A DNA stretch of 64,000 bases from Mesorhizobium sp. GTDB taxonomy: Bacteria > Pseudomonadota > Alphaproteobacteria > Rhizobiales > Rhizobiaceae. Under the pieces are notes generated by a model that was not told where the DNA came from, searched no databases, and saw only the letters and a program-made list of their open reading frames with translations. The position numbers and the translations under genes are program-made. The stretch lies in assembly GCF_016793485.1 (NCBI RefSeq), contig NZ_JAEULZ010000026.1, forward strand, positions 1-64,000. The letters are read 5' to 3'. Positions 56,137-64,000 of this stretch are shown one piece after another. The first letter of the stretch is position 1. Each line of letters opens with the position of its first letter.

Positions 56137-56246
56137 TTGCCTTCTCCTGATCCAGTCCCGCAAACGAGCGCGGGTGGTGATTGCCGGAGGCGTCCGGCGG
56201 GCGCGGTATATGCGCATACGCATTATGCGTAAAGATGCCGTATCAC

Positions 56247-56609
56247 TTAGCTGCCTTGTGGGTGGCTCCCGATTTGCCAATACCGCCAAGGCGTAAACCA
56301 GCGATAGCGAGGACCGAGCGTCTCGGGCACCGGGTCCAACCCGTGTGTTCCGCCGGGTCCACACCGGACAACCCGAAAAAGGCCCATCCAGCCACCGGCC
56401 CACAGTCCGTGCTGGGCAATCGCCTCGTAGGCATATTCCGAGCATGTGGGGAGGTGCCTACAGGAATTGCCGATGAAGCCGGACAGGGTGAGCTGGTAGA
56501 GGCGGACCAGCGATGTCCCGGCCAGCCGACCCGGCGTCTTGCGCCATGGGCCCTGCCAGTTGCGGCCGGCGCGCCTTGGCGCTGGATGAGGATGCGAACG
56601 GCCGGTCAC
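56247..56609 (-). CDS. yidD: membrane protein insertion efficiency factor YidD
   Basis: YidD assists YidC-dependent membrane protein insertion. The 120-residue protein carries the family core [31 protein letters not shown] by ends (about 35-65) and the [22 protein letters not shown] block, with the three conserved cysteines. The first 30 residues are basic and proline-rich and may include an over-extended start. Confidence 0.9.
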   Translation of the reverse strand: MTGRSHPHPAPRRAGRNWQGPWRKTPGRLAGTSLVRLYQLTLSGFIGNSCRHLPTCSEYAYEAIAQHGLWAGGWMGLFRVVRCGPGGTHGLDPVPETLGPRYRWFTPWRYWQIGSHPQGS

Positions 56610-56666
56610 GGGTTACCTTGAGGTGCCTTTTGGAACATCGCCGACAGTCTGTTCACCGATGCCGGT

Positions 56667-56695
56667 TTGATTGCTTTGTGCCGCCAACCTAAGTA
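56667..56695 (+). promoter_or_regulatory. putative promoter of the flavin-dependent monooxygenase gene
   Basis: TTGATT (56667-56672), a 17-nt spacer and TAAGTA (56690-56695) lie 51 nt before the ATG at 56747. The -10 is partial. No other signal was seen in the 137 nt between yidD and this gene. Confidence 0.4.
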
Positions 56696-56746
56696 TCGCC
56701 CGATAAATCCCCAAGCACATTCCGCAAACCAGCCGAAAGCGAAGCC

Positions 56747-57790
56747 ATGTCAGACACGCAGCAGGTAGAACTCGGACTCGACACCTTCGGCGACGTGACC
56801 GTCGACAAGGACGGCAAGCTGCTGTCGCTGGCCGAGGTGCTCCGCAATGTGGTCGAGGAAGGCGTGCTGGCAGACGAGGTCGGTATCGATTTCATCGGCG
56901 TCGGCGAGCATCATCGCGACGATTTCGCGATCTCCGCGCCGGATGTCGTGCTGGCGGCGATCGCCTCGCGCACGAAGCGCATCCATCTCGGCTCTGCCGT
57001 GACGGTGCTGAGTTCCGACGATCCGATCCGCGTGTTCCAGCGCTTCTCGACCATCGACGCGATCTCGAACGGCCGCGCTGAAGTGATCCTCGGACGCGGC
57101 TCGTTCACCGAATCCTTCCCGCTCTTCGGCTTTGCGCTCAGCGACTACGAAAAGCTGTTCTCCGAAAAGCTCGACCTGTTCTCGACCCTGCTGAAACAGG
57201 GGCCGGTGACCTGGAAGGGCTCGATCCATCCCGGCCTGAAGGACCAGGTCGTTTATCCGCAGGTGCAGAATGGTACGCTCAAGACGTGGATCGGCGTCGG
57301 CGGCAGCCCGGAATCGGTGGTGCGCGCGGTACAGTATGAACTGCCGATGATGCTGGCCATCATCGGCGGCGATCCCGTGCGTTTCAGGCAGTTCGTCGAT
57401 CTGTATCACCGCGCCGCCGACCAGTTGCAGAAACCGGCGCTGCCGATGGGCGTGCATTCGCCGGGCCATGTGGCCGAGACCGACGAGGAAGCCCGCACAC
57501 AGCTCTGGCCGGGCTACAAGGCGATCCACGACCGCATCGGCGGCGAGCGCGGCTGGGGTCCAACCAGCATCGCGCGCTTCAACGCCGAGGCAGACATGGG
57601 CTCGCTCTATGTCGGCTCGCCCGAGACGGTGGCGAAGAAGATCGCCAAGACGGTCAAGGCGCTCGGTGCCAGCCGCTTCGACATGAAATATTCGTCCGGC
57701 ACCCTGCCGCACGAGCACATGATGAAGAGCATCGCGCTCTACGGGACGAAGGTGATCCCGATGGTGCGCGATATCCTCGCCTCGGCCTGA
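56747..57790 (+). CDS. LLM-class (luciferase-like) flavin-dependent oxidoreductase
   Basis: The 347-residue protein has the bacterial-luciferase TIM barrel: VGIDFIGVGEHHRDDFAISAPDV by ends (about 45-67), SSDDPIRVFQRFSTIDAISNGRAEVILGRGSF by ends (about 88-120) and the C-terminal FDMKYSSGTLPHEHMM. It resembles the group named after Agrobacterium Atu2307. Substrate unknown; it would use reduced FMN. It and the LysR gene sit between yidD and the IscU-like gene. Confidence 0.88.
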   Translation: MSDTQQVELGLDTFGDVTVDKDGKLLSLAEVLRNVVEEGVLADEVGIDFIGVGEHHRDDFAISAPDVVLAAIASRTKRIHLGSAVTVLSSDDPIRVFQRFSTIDAISNGRAEVILGRGSFTESFPLFGFALSDYEKLFSEKLDLFSTLLKQGPVTWKGSIHPGLKDQVVYPQVQNGTLKTWIGVGGSPESVVRAVQYELPMMLAIIGGDPVRFRQFVDLYHRAADQLQKPALPMGVHSPGHVAETDEEARTQLWPGYKAIHDRIGGERGWGPTSIARFNAEADMGSLYVGSPETVAKKIAKTVKALGASRFDMKYSSGTLPHEHMMKSIALYGTKVIPMVRDILASA

Positions 57791-57793
57791 CGA

Positions 57794-57946
57794 TCAGAAA
57801 CGCCTGGTGACGCGACGCGGAGCGGCTACAAACCGCTCGCGTCGGGGCTCGTCGAACCGGGGAAACGAAGTGTGGCGTTCACGGTGCCGCGGCTGCAGGG
57901 TAGCAAGGCGGATGACGTCGTTGAAGATGTCCAGATAGTCGTTCAT
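57794..57946 (-). CDS. 50-residue basic protein of unknown function, divergent from LysR
   Basis: ATG at 57946 opens a 50-codon frame ending in TGA. AAGGAG lies 8 nt upstream and a promoter (TTGAAG, 17 nt, TCTAAT) lies just before it, so it has complete expression signals. The product starts MNDYLDIFNDVIRLATL, a short amphipathic-looking helix, and ends in an arginine-rich tail (RRERFVAAPRRVTRRF). Eleven or more arginines make it strongly basic. I do not recognise a family. It is divergent from the LysR gene, the usual layout for a LysR target. Confidence 0.6.
   Translation of the reverse strand: MNDYLDIFNDVIRLATLQPRHRERHTSFPRFDEPRRERFVAAPRRVTRRF
57813..57844. other. strong hairpin at the 3' end of the monooxygenase transcript
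   Basis: A 12-bp stem with one bulged G (arms 57813-57825 and 57833-57844, loop CTACAAA) starts 23 nt after the monooxygenase stop, within the coding end of the small opposite-strand ORF. There is no U-tract. It could act as a 3' stabiliser or Rho-assisted terminator. Confidence 0.55.
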
Positions 57947-57966
57947 GGCCGTACTCCTTGGACGGG

Positions 57967-58017
57967 ATTAGACCGGCGCTGGCGCTTTCCTTCAAACGAG
58001 TATAATTTCGGCTTCGT
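57967..58017. promoter_or_regulatory. divergent promoter/operator between the small ORF and LysR
   Basis: Minus strand: TTGAAG (57990-57995), 17 nt, TCTAAT (57967-57972), firing toward the 50-residue ORF. Plus strand: a perfect TATAAT (58001-58006) toward LysR, with weak -35. An inverted repeat ACGA (57996-57999) and TCGT (58014-58017) spans the plus -10 and abuts the minus -35, a likely place for LysR binding. Confidence 0.45.
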
Positions 58018-58030
58018 ATGACTTGAGGTT

Positions 58031-58939
58031 ATGCGAATGAAGCGTGGCCGCTTGCCCCTGACCGCCCTGCGCAGTTTCGAATCCGCCGGCCGGCACCTGA
58101 GCTTCAGCCGCGCGGCCGAGGAGCTTTACGTCTCGCAGGCGGCAATCAGCCGGCAGATCAGGGAACTCGAAGAACTGCTAGGTATCGCCCTGTTTGCGCG
58201 GCTGCATCGGCGGGTAGCGTTGACGGAGGCAGGCGGCGCCTTGCTTGCACAGTTGACGATCAGCTTCGACGACATCGATCGACAGTTGTCGGTGACCATG
58301 ACAAAGGCCGCTCCAAGTGCGCTGAGGGTCAACGTCGAACCATCCTTCGCAGGCGAATTTCTGATCCAGCGGCTCAATTCCTTTCAGGCACGGTATCCTG
58401 ACATCGACATTTCGGTAGATTCCGAGTTGCGTCTGATTGAATTCCGTGGCCAGGAAGCAGACCTCGCGGTGCGCTACGGGGCAACCGCTACATCCTGGCC
58501 CCGCACGGAATCGCGCCACCTGATCGACGTCGAGACAACGCCCGTCATGACGGCAGAACTGCTTGCCTCTGGCGTATCGATCACTTCGCCCGCCGACCTC
58601 AGCAACTACACGCTTCTGCACGACTACAACCGGGATGGTTGGGCGAACTGGTTCACCAAACTGGGCTTTGCCGAGATGGCCGTACGACGAGGGCCGGTTT
58701 ATGCGGAGGCCGCGCTCGCGATGCAGGCTGCGAAGCTCGGCCACGGCATTGCGCTCGGCGACCGCATCCTGAACGGAGACGACATCAGAGCCGGACGGCT
58801 CGTCTGTCCCTTTGCGCGGGAAACCTATGACGTCTCGTGCGGAGCCTATTGGCTGGTGGCGCCGGACTTCAATCGTCTCAGCAATGCCGCGCGTGCATTC
58901 GTGGAATGGCTGCAGGAGGAGATTCTGCGGAAGGCCTGA
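58031..58939 (+). CDS. LysR-family transcriptional regulator, GcvA-like
   Basis: The 302-residue regulator has the LysR helix-turn-helix at about 10-67 (LPLTALRSFESAGRHLSFSRAAEEL by ends, then VSQAAISRQIRELEELLG) and a periplasmic-binding-like effector domain at about 95-300 (SFAGEFLIQRLNSF; EADLAVRYG). This is the GcvA subgroup, common as local activators. It is divergent from the 50-residue ORF with 84 nt between starts and same-strand downstream of the monooxygenase. Confidence 0.9.
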   Translation: MRMKRGRLPLTALRSFESAGRHLSFSRAAEELYVSQAAISRQIRELEELLGIALFARLHRRVALTEAGGALLAQLTISFDDIDRQLSVTMTKAAPSALRVNVEPSFAGEFLIQRLNSFQARYPDIDISVDSELRLIEFRGQEADLAVRYGATATSWPRTESRHLIDVETTPVMTAELLASGVSITSPADLSNYTLLHDYNRDGWANWFTKLGFAEMAVRRGPVYAEAALAMQAAKLGHGIALGDRILNGDDIRAGRLVCPFARETYDVSCGAYWLVAPDFNRLSNAARAFVEWLQEEILRKA

Positions 58940-58951
58940 CCAGACTTGATC

Positions 58952-59398
58952 CTAAGCCGCCGCTTCAGCGCACTTCTTCTCAATCTGCCCGATCGCATCG
59001 ACAACGGCATCGAAGGTCAGCATGGTCGAGGCATGCCGCGCCTTGTAGTCGCGTACGGGTTCCAGGTATTTCAGGTCCTCGAACCGGCCTTCCGGGGGAC
59101 GACCGTTCTCCTTCAGCATCTTTTGCATGGTCTCGCGGAGGGCGCGCAATTCCTCGGCGGTTGCCCCCACGACATGCTGGGCCATGATGGATGAGGAAGC
59201 CTGCCCAAGGGCACAAGCCTTCACCTCGTGGGCGAAATCAGTGACCACGCCGTCCTGCATGGTCAGATCGACCAGAACAGTTGAGCCACAGAGCTTGGAA
59301 TGGGCTTTCGCCGTGGCGCCGGGATGCTCGAGGCGGCCGATCCGCGCGATATTCCCGGCAAAACCCAGGATTTTCGCATTATAGACGTCGTCGATCAT
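58952..59398 (-). CDS. iron-sulfur cluster assembly scaffold protein, IscU/SufU-like
   Basis: The 148-residue protein matches the IscU/SufU scaffold family: MIDDVYNAKILGFAGNIARIG by ends at the start, GSTVLVDL with Cys in KLCGS near 40, and KACALGQASSSIM near 63. Only two of the usual three cluster-ligand cysteines are in canonical context; a third Cys is near the C-terminus (KKCAEAAA). I start at 59398, where GGAAAAGA lies directly ahead; ATG 59419 and a longer start at 59461 are alternatives. Confidence 0.85.
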   Translation of the reverse strand: MIDDVYNAKILGFAGNIARIGRLEHPGATAKAHSKLCGSTVLVDLTMQDGVVTDFAHEVKACALGQASSSIMAQHVVGATAEELRALRETMQKMLKENGRPPEGRFEDLKYLEPVRDYKARHASTMLTFDAVVDAIGQIEKKCAEAAA

Positions 59399-59473
59399 TC
59401 TTTTCCAATCCGTCGCCATACAGCGAACGAGAGTCGCGGCCTGCGCATCTTCCTTTCGCACTGGCCGACCATA

Positions 59474-59479
59474 TATAAT
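59474..59479 (+). promoter_or_regulatory. putative folE promoter -10 element
   Basis: A perfect TATAAT at 59474-59479 predicts a start near 59486. The -35 region (TCCTTT around 59451) is weak. The predicted start coincides with the first base of the structured leader described next. Confidence 0.45.
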
Positions 59480-59486
59480 GCTCGGG

Positions 59487-59608
59487 TTCCATCAGCGGCA
59501 AGGCAGAGACGCCTGAAGGCGATGGAGCAGCTTCGCAGCTATGGGCGGTTCCCATGGAAAGGCTGTGATCCGTTCAACTCGTTCCTCCGTAGAGGGGAAC
59601 TACGGGAG
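59487..59608 (+). ncRNA. candidate cis-regulatory structured leader of folE
   Basis: The leader of about 130 nt can form three hairpins. Stem A pairs CCATC (59489-59493) with GATGG (59521-59525) around an inner GCC-TGAA-GGC. Stem B pairs CAGC (59536-59539) with GCTG (59562-59565), with an inner ATGGG-CGGTT-CCCAT. Stem C pairs CCGTAG (59587-59592) with CTACGG (59600-59605) and overlaps the Shine-Dalgarno GGGAG (59604-59608). A conserved folE RNA motif has been reported in Alphaproteobacteria; I cannot confirm the match without its covariance model. Confidence 0.5.
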
Positions 59609-59616
59609 ACACCCTG

Positions 59617-60249
59617 ATGGACGCCGTCATCAAGAAGATCGTGCCGGTTCCGGCCAACACGGAAAGCACGCGTCCGAGCGAGGCCGAGGTCGAAAACGCC
59701 GTGCGCGTACTCCTGCGCTGGACCGGCGATGACCCGACCCGTGAAGGGCTGATCGACACGCCGAAGCGCGTCGCCAAGGCTTATCGCGAGCTATTTTCCG
59801 GCTACGAACAGTCGGCCGCCGACGAGCTTGGCCGCACCTTCGAGGAAATCGCCGGTTATGACGACCTCGTCATCGTGCGCGACATCGAGTTCCATTCGCA
59901 TTGCGAGCACCACATGCTGCCGATCATCGGCAAGGCGCATGTCGGTTACCTGCCCGACGGCAAGGTTGTCGGCCTGTCCAAGATCGCGCGCGTGGTCGAC
60001 ATCTTCGCCCATCGCCTGCAGACGCAGGAGGCGCTGACCGCACAGGTCGCCGCCGCCATTCAGGAGTCTCTGAATCCGCGCGGCGTCGCCGTGATGATCG
60101 AAGCCGAACATATGTGCATGGCCATGCGCGGCATCCGCAAGCAGGGTTCGACGACGCTGACCACCACCTTCACCGGCGCCTTCAAGGACACGCCGGAGGA
60201 GCAGGTGCGCTTCATCACCATGGTGCGCGGCCTCGTGCCGGCAAGCTGA
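59617..60249 (+). CDS. folE: GTP cyclohydrolase I
   Basis: FolE makes dihydroneopterin triphosphate from GTP for folate. The 210-residue enzyme has [25 protein letters not shown] by ends (about 91-115, zinc Cys and His), [17 protein letters not shown] and [17 protein letters not shown] (second zinc Cys). The start is preceded by GGGAG. The candidate leader upstream may control it. Confidence 0.97.
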   Translation: MDAVIKKIVPVPANTESTRPSEAEVENAVRVLLRWTGDDPTREGLIDTPKRVAKAYRELFSGYEQSAADELGRTFEEIAGYDDLVIVRDIEFHSHCEHHMLPIIGKAHVGYLPDGKVVGLSKIARVVDIFAHRLQTQEALTAQVAAAIQESLNPRGVAVMIEAEHMCMAMRGIRKQGSTTLTTTFTGAFKDTPEEQVRFITMVRGLVPAS

Positions 60250-60256
60250 TCATTCC

Positions 60257-60715
60257 ATGACCTCAATGACATTTCCCCAGCCGCCCGCCGACAAGAAGGC
60301 TCTGGAGGAAGGCTCCGACTTCTCGCCGCGCTTCGGCGCAGACGGGCTGGTGACAGCAGTCGTGACGGATGCGCGGGACGGCATGGTCCTTATGCTAGCG
60401 CATATGAACGCCGAGGCGCTGGCGCTGACACTGGAAACCGGCATCGCCCACTACTGGTCGCGCTCGCGCAGCAGCCTCTGGAAGAAGGGCGAAACTTCGG
60501 GAAATCTCCAGCAGGTGGTGGAAATTCGGACCGACTGCGACCAGGACGCTGTCCTGCTCAGCGTGAAAGTCACCGGCCACGATGCAACCTGTCACACGGG
60601 CCGGCGTTCCTGCTTTTATCGGACAGTGGAACTGGTCGAGGGCAAGGCAACCTTGTCCAATGACGGTAGCGAGCCGCTGTTCGATGTCCAAAAGACCTAC
60701 AATAGCACTTCGTGA
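60257..60715 (+). CDS. hisI: phosphoribosyl-AMP cyclohydrolase
   Basis: HisI opens the purine ring in the third step of histidine synthesis. The 152-residue protein has the family blocks [31 protein letters not shown] by ends and DCDQDAVLL, then [11 protein letters not shown]. The zinc cysteines and histidines are present. It is monofunctional (no PRA-PH domain). It follows folE by 7 nt and is likely co-transcribed. Confidence 0.96.
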   Translation: MTSMTFPQPPADKKALEEGSDFSPRFGADGLVTAVVTDARDGMVLMLAHMNAEALALTLETGIAHYWSRSRSSLWKKGETSGNLQQVVEIRTDCDQDAVLLSVKVTGHDATCHTGRRSCFYRTVELVEGKATLSNDGSEPLFDVQKTYNSTS

Positions 60716-60799
60716 ACCTTCTGACCGATAGCCGGCACACAGATTCACCATTTCGATACGCGACCGGCCTAGAATGGGCCCGGTTATAGGGAGTTGATG

Positions 60800-61771
60800 A
60801 TGCTCGAGTGGGCGTCATTTCGCAGCAGACCCGATGTGCGGGAGGCCAATGGCCCCGCATCGTCAGGCGGTGTTGCCGATCCGCAGCCCCAGAAGAAATC
60901 CGGCATTTCGCTCGCGCTTGGCGGCGGCGCCGCGCGCGGCTGGGCCCATATCGGCGTGTTGAGAGCGCTGGACGAGGCCGGCGTCGAAATCTCCATGATC
61001 GCCGGCACCTCCATCGGTGCGCTGGTAGGCGGATGCTATCTCGCGGGCAAGCTCGACGAACTCGAGGACTTCGCGCGCGGCCTCACCAAGCGCCGCATCT
61101 TCGGCCTGCTAGACCTGAATTTCGGCGGCAACGGCCTGTTCGGCGGCCTGAAGCTGGACACCAAACTGCGCGAACACTTGAACGGCATGCGGTTTGAGGA
61201 CCTGCCGAAGACCTTCGTCTGCGTGGCGTCGGAGATCCGCACTGGCCATGAAATCTGGCTGTCCAGCGGTTCGCTGATCACGGGTATGCGCGCATCCTAT
61301 GCGCTGCCGGGCGTGTTCGAGCCGGTGCCGACGAATGGCCGCGTGCTGGTAGATGGCGCACTCGTCAATCCGGTTCCAGTCTCGGTCTGCCGCGCCTACG
61401 AACAGCCGCTCGTCGTCGCCGTGAACCTGCATTACGACCTCTTCGGCCGTGCCGCCGTCATCAAGCACAGTGCGGGCGAACTGGTTGTCGAGCACGACGC
61501 CACGCCGGCAGCGCGCTTTCATGCCGACTCCCGCTCCAAGGAGTCGCGTCTTGGCGTCACTGGCGTGATGGTCGAGGCCTTCAACATCATTCAGGACCGC
61601 ATTTCGCGCGCGCGCCTTGCCGGCGACCCGCCGGACATGTCGCTGCAACCGAAACTCGGCCATATCGGGCTCACCGAGTTCCACCGCGCCGAAGAAGCGA
61701 TCCGCATCGGCTACGAGACGACGAAGGCGCATGTCGCGGACCTGCAAAGGCTGCAGACCGTCCTGACCTAA
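60800..61771 (+). CDS. patatin-like phospholipase (RssA/NTE type)
   Basis: The 323-residue cytoplasmic hydrolase has the patatin oxyanion block SLALGGGAARGWAHIGVL by ends (about 36-53), nucleophile Ser71 in GTSIGALVGG and Asp185 in VDGALVNPVP. It likely cleaves acyl groups from lipids. I start at 60800, where AGGGAG is 6 nt upstream; ATG 60797 and TTG 60794 are also in frame. Confidence 0.9.
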   Translation: MLEWASFRSRPDVREANGPASSGGVADPQPQKKSGISLALGGGAARGWAHIGVLRALDEAGVEISMIAGTSIGALVGGCYLAGKLDELEDFARGLTKRRIFGLLDLNFGGNGLFGGLKLDTKLREHLNGMRFEDLPKTFVCVASEIRTGHEIWLSSGSLITGMRASYALPGVFEPVPTNGRVLVDGALVNPVPVSVCRAYEQPLVVAVNLHYDLFGRAAVIKHSAGELVVEHDATPAARFHADSRSKESRLGVTGVMVEAFNIIQDRISRARLAGDPPDMSLQPKLGHIGLTEFHRAEEAIRIGYETTKAHVADLQRLQTVLT

Positions 61772-61774
61772 TCG

Positions 61775-63559
61775 CTACGCCGCCAGCGCCGCGTCGATGA
61801 TGCGGAAATCCACCTTGCGGTTGCCATTCCAGTAGCTTCCGGACAGCGAACCGGCGACGTGGATCGTCTGGCCGCGATTGGCGAACAGGAAATCTCCCAG
61901 GACCGTATCCGCGGCACGGAAAGCCACGGCCTGGATGCGGCCGCCTGCGGCAGAGCGCAGGTCTGCGCGGATATGGTTCGTGCCGACGAGGCGCGCATCC
62001 TCGAGCCGGTGGCGCGGCAGCGCAAAGACCGGCGGTGTGTGGCCGGCGCCGAACGGCCCTGCCCGTTCAAGCGTCTCCAGCAGATCGAGCGTCGCGCCCT
62101 CGGCAGCGAGCGCGGCGTCGATGTCGAGCACCTCCTCGTCCTGAAGCCGGAAAACATCCTGCGCAGCGCGCTCCTCGAAGAAGGCGCGCAATGCGCCGAG
62201 CTTGTCGCGCTCAACGGTAATGCCGGCAGCCATGGCATGGCCGCCACCCTTGACGATCAGGCCTGCCTCCGCCGCATCGCGGACCAGGCGTCCGAGATTG
62301 AACCCCGCGATGGAGCGGCCCGAGCCGGTGCCGATCCCGTTCGGGTTGAAGGCTATGGCGAAGGCGGGACGCCGCGCATGCTCCTTGAGCCGCGAGGCCA
62401 GCAACCCGACCACGCCGGGATGCCAGTCGCGGCTGGCGGTGACGACGATGGCGGGACCGGCGCCCCCGGCGAGTTCCGCATCGGCCTCGGTCCGCGCCTG
62501 AACCAGCATCTGCTGCTCCATCTGCTGGCGCTCCTGGTTCAGGCGGTCGAGCGTCTCGGCGATCTGCCCGGCCTCGACAGGATCGTCCGTCGCCAGAAGC
62601 CGGCTGCCCAAAGCCGCATCGCCAATGCGCCCGCCCGCATTAATACGCGGCCCGATCAGGAAGGACAGGTGGAACACGCTGATCGGCTCGCCGATGCGCG
62701 AGACGCGCGCCAGCGCGGCAAGCCCGGCGTTCTTCTGCTGGCGGGCGATGACGAGACCCTTGACCACGAAGGCCCTGTTGACGCCGACGAGCGGCACGAC
62801 ATCACAGACCGTTGCCAGCGCGACGAGATCGAGCATGGAAAGCAGGTCCGGCTGCGGCGCGTCGGGCCGTTGCAGCCTCAGGACGCGGGCGGTCTGCACA
62901 AGCGTCAAGAACACGACGCCGGCCGCGCACAGATGCCCCTGCCCCGAGAGATCATCCTCGCGGTTCGGGTTGACGACCGCGACCGCCATCGGCAACGGCC
63001 CGCCGACCTGATGGTGGTCTAGCACGACCACCTCCGCGCCCGCCTGAAGCGCGGCATCGACAGACGGCGCGCTGTTGGTGCCGCAATCGACGGTGACGAT
63101 CAGCTTTGCCCCGCGCGAAACCAGCTCGCGCATGGCGTCCGGGTTCGGCCCATATCCCTCGAAAATGCGGTCCGGAATGTAGATTTCGGATTCGATGCCG
63201 AAGAAGTCGAGGAAGCGCTTCAGCAGCGCAGAGGACGCGGCGCCATCGACGTCGTAATCGCCGAATATGGCGACCTTCTCGCGGTTGCGGATGGCGGCGG
63301 CGATGCGTTCGGCGGCCCGGTCCATTTCAGTCAGCGAGGCTGGATTGGGCAGCAGGTCCTTGATCGTCGGATCGAGGAAACGTTCGGTCTCCTCAGCTGT
63401 GACGCCCCGTCCTGCAAGAACGCGCGCAACAATGTCGGGCACGCCATGGGTCTGCGCGATGGTCAGCGCGGTCAATTCCTGCCGCTCGGTGAGACGGTGC
63501 TCCCAGCGGAGCCCCGTCACCGAACGCCTGACATCAAGGAAAATGCGCTTGTCCGCCAT
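61775..63559 (-). CDS. recJ: single-stranded-DNA-specific exonuclease RecJ
   Basis: RecJ digests single-stranded DNA 5'-3' in recombination and repair. The 594-residue protein has the DHH-family metal motifs FGDYDVDGAAS near 99, TVDCGTN, the DHH motif LDHHQVGGPLP near 182 and the DHHA1 GGHAMAAG near 440. The C-terminal OB-like part is present. Divergent from the Hom C-terminus side only by order; the two are on the same strand. Confidence 0.96.
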   Translation of the reverse strand: MADKRIFLDVRRSVTGLRWEHRLTERQELTALTIAQTHGVPDIVARVLAGRGVTAEETERFLDPTIKDLLPNPASLTEMDRAAERIAAAIRNREKVAIFGDYDVDGAASSALLKRFLDFFGIESEIYIPDRIFEGYGPNPDAMRELVSRGAKLIVTVDCGTNSAPSVDAALQAGAEVVVLDHHQVGGPLPMAVAVVNPNREDDLSGQGHLCAAGVVFLTLVQTARVLRLQRPDAPQPDLLSMLDLVALATVCDVVPLVGVNRAFVVKGLVIARQQKNAGLAALARVSRIGEPISVFHLSFLIGPRINAGGRIGDAALGSRLLATDDPVEAGQIAETLDRLNQERQQMEQQMLVQARTEADAELAGGAGPAIVVTASRDWHPGVVGLLASRLKEHARRPAFAIAFNPNGIGTGSGRSIAGFNLGRLVRDAAEAGLIVKGGGHAMAAGITVERDKLGALRAFFEERAAQDVFRLQDEEVLDIDAALAAEGATLDLLETLERAGPFGAGHTPPVFALPRHRLEDARLVGTNHIRADLRSAAGGRIQAVAFRAADTVLGDFLFANRGQTIHVAGSLSGSYWNGNRKVDFRIIDAALAA

Positions 63560-63641
63560 CGCTACCCGTTTGTCCCGGCATGACGATAGGCGACGGGAAG
63601 GCGCGCCGGAACCGTCAACGGAGCGAAAGCTGACAAATGTA

Positions 63642-64000
63642 TCAGGCGGCCCGCTCGATGCGTATGATCTGCGGCTTGTCCGTCAGATGGCCGTCCTTGG
63701 TGATGCCGTCCGTCGCCTTGCGTACGGCCGCCTCGGTCGTCTCGTGGGTGACGAGGATGACGGTCTTCTGGTCCTTGGCCTCGACCGACCGTTGCACGAT
63801 CGACTCCAGGGAGATGTCGTTGTCGGCCATGCGCTTGGCGATCGCGGCGAAGACGCCGGTGCGGTCATGCACGGTCAGGCGAATGAAATAGCCGCCGGCA
63901 TGGCTGCGCATCTGCGCTTTCTTGTAAGGCTTGAGTTGCTTCGCCGGCCAGCCGAAGACAGGGCCGTGCTGGAAGCCGGGGCGGCTCTTGGCAATGTCGG
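63642..64000 (-). CDS. hom: homoserine dehydrogenase, C-terminal part (gene continues past the window edge)
   Basis: About 118 C-terminal residues are visible. They include the tail of the catalytic domain (FQHGPVFGWPAKQLKPY) and the ACT regulatory domain (RSHAGGYFIRLTVHDRTGVFA by ends, then ISLESIVQR). The domain usually mediates threonine feedback. The 5' part lies beyond base 64000. It precedes recJ on the same strand, with no glpX between them. Confidence 0.88.
   Translation of the reverse strand, partial: DIAKSRPGFQHGPVFGWPAKQLKPYKKAQMRSHAGGYFIRLTVHDRTGVFAAIAKRMADNDISLESIVQRSVEAKDQKTVILVTHETTEAAVRKATDGITKDGHLTDKPQIIRIERAA

Noticed and set aside
54115-56232. 705-residue plus-strand frame opposite thrS
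   Set aside because: It mirrors the thrS reading frame; its product is Arg/Val/Leu-rich without domains, so it is a GC-rich shadow.

Overview
The window looks like core chromosome of a Hyphomicrobiales (Rhizobiales) alphaproteobacterium, most like the Phyllobacteriaceae (Mesorhizobium, Aminobacter, Nitratireductor and relatives). I infer this from high GC (about 60 percent by eye), the blocks nrdR-ribD-ribE-ribH-nusB and plsX-fabH-ihfA-merR, the LdtR/LdtP pair, a K+-independent proton pyrophosphatase, a 437-residue GlyA and a PdhS/DivJ-like kinase. I saw no insertion sequence, prophage, CRISPR array, plasmid or replication origin. No gene-free stretch exceeds about 260 bases.

Layout. 1-3.6 kb: tRNA-Pro(GGG), a SulP transporter fused to STAS and cyclic-nucleotide-binding domains, a MerR regulator and ihfA. 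3.6-7.6 kb: fabH, plsX, a YceD protein, a cytochrome bc1 chaperone and a BamE-like lipoprotein. 7.6-14.5 kb: hppA, an MFS carrier and the riboflavin genes with nusB and nrdR. 14.5-20.9 kb: glyA, ldtP, ldtR, a DUF6163 membrane protein coupled to 3-hydroxyisobutyryl-CoA hydrolase, and hemB. 21-32.7 kb is more accessory: a molybdopterin oxidoreductase, a membrane adenylate cyclase with a c-heme sensor domain, sodC, an arsR-SRPBCC-GFA operon, a DHA2 carrier with a Tat-exported phosphoesterase, a bicupin, DUF2200 and PaiB. 32.7-37.4 kb: an ABC-F ATPase, a secreted glycine-rich repeat protein, MarR, msrQ and DUF971. 37.5-41.8 kb: a translationally coupled operon moaA, EamA, MFS, mobA, mobB. 42-45.6 kb: an amino-acid-type ABC importer without its ATPase, whose binding lipoprotein has a long EPAPAPA-repeat linker, then a 3-hydroxyisobutyrate-dehydrogenase-like enzyme. 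45.6-54.1 kb: an exostosin-like transferase, Lrp/AsnC, a uracil-DNA glycosylase-like protein, GST, SNase, a histidine kinase, cobT, DUF1289, an aspartic protease and dusA. 54.1-64 kb: thrS, yidD, a luciferase-like monooxygenase, an overlooked 50-residue ORF divergent from a LysR gene, an IscU-like scaffold, folE behind a structured leader, hisI, a patatin, recJ and the C-terminus of homoserine dehydrogenase.

Much of the gene set serves cofactors: riboflavin, heme, Moco (whose product could serve the Mo oxidoreductase at 21-23 kb), cobalamin and folate. The cyclase at 23.6 kb and the cNMP-binding SulP at 0.25 kb could sit at two ends of one cyclic-nucleotide circuit; this is inference only. 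The observations most worth following are non-coding: dyads ahead of merR, arsR and lrp, hairpin leaders of folE and hppA, and the small ORF at 57.8 kb. I did not find a clearly new multi-gene system.
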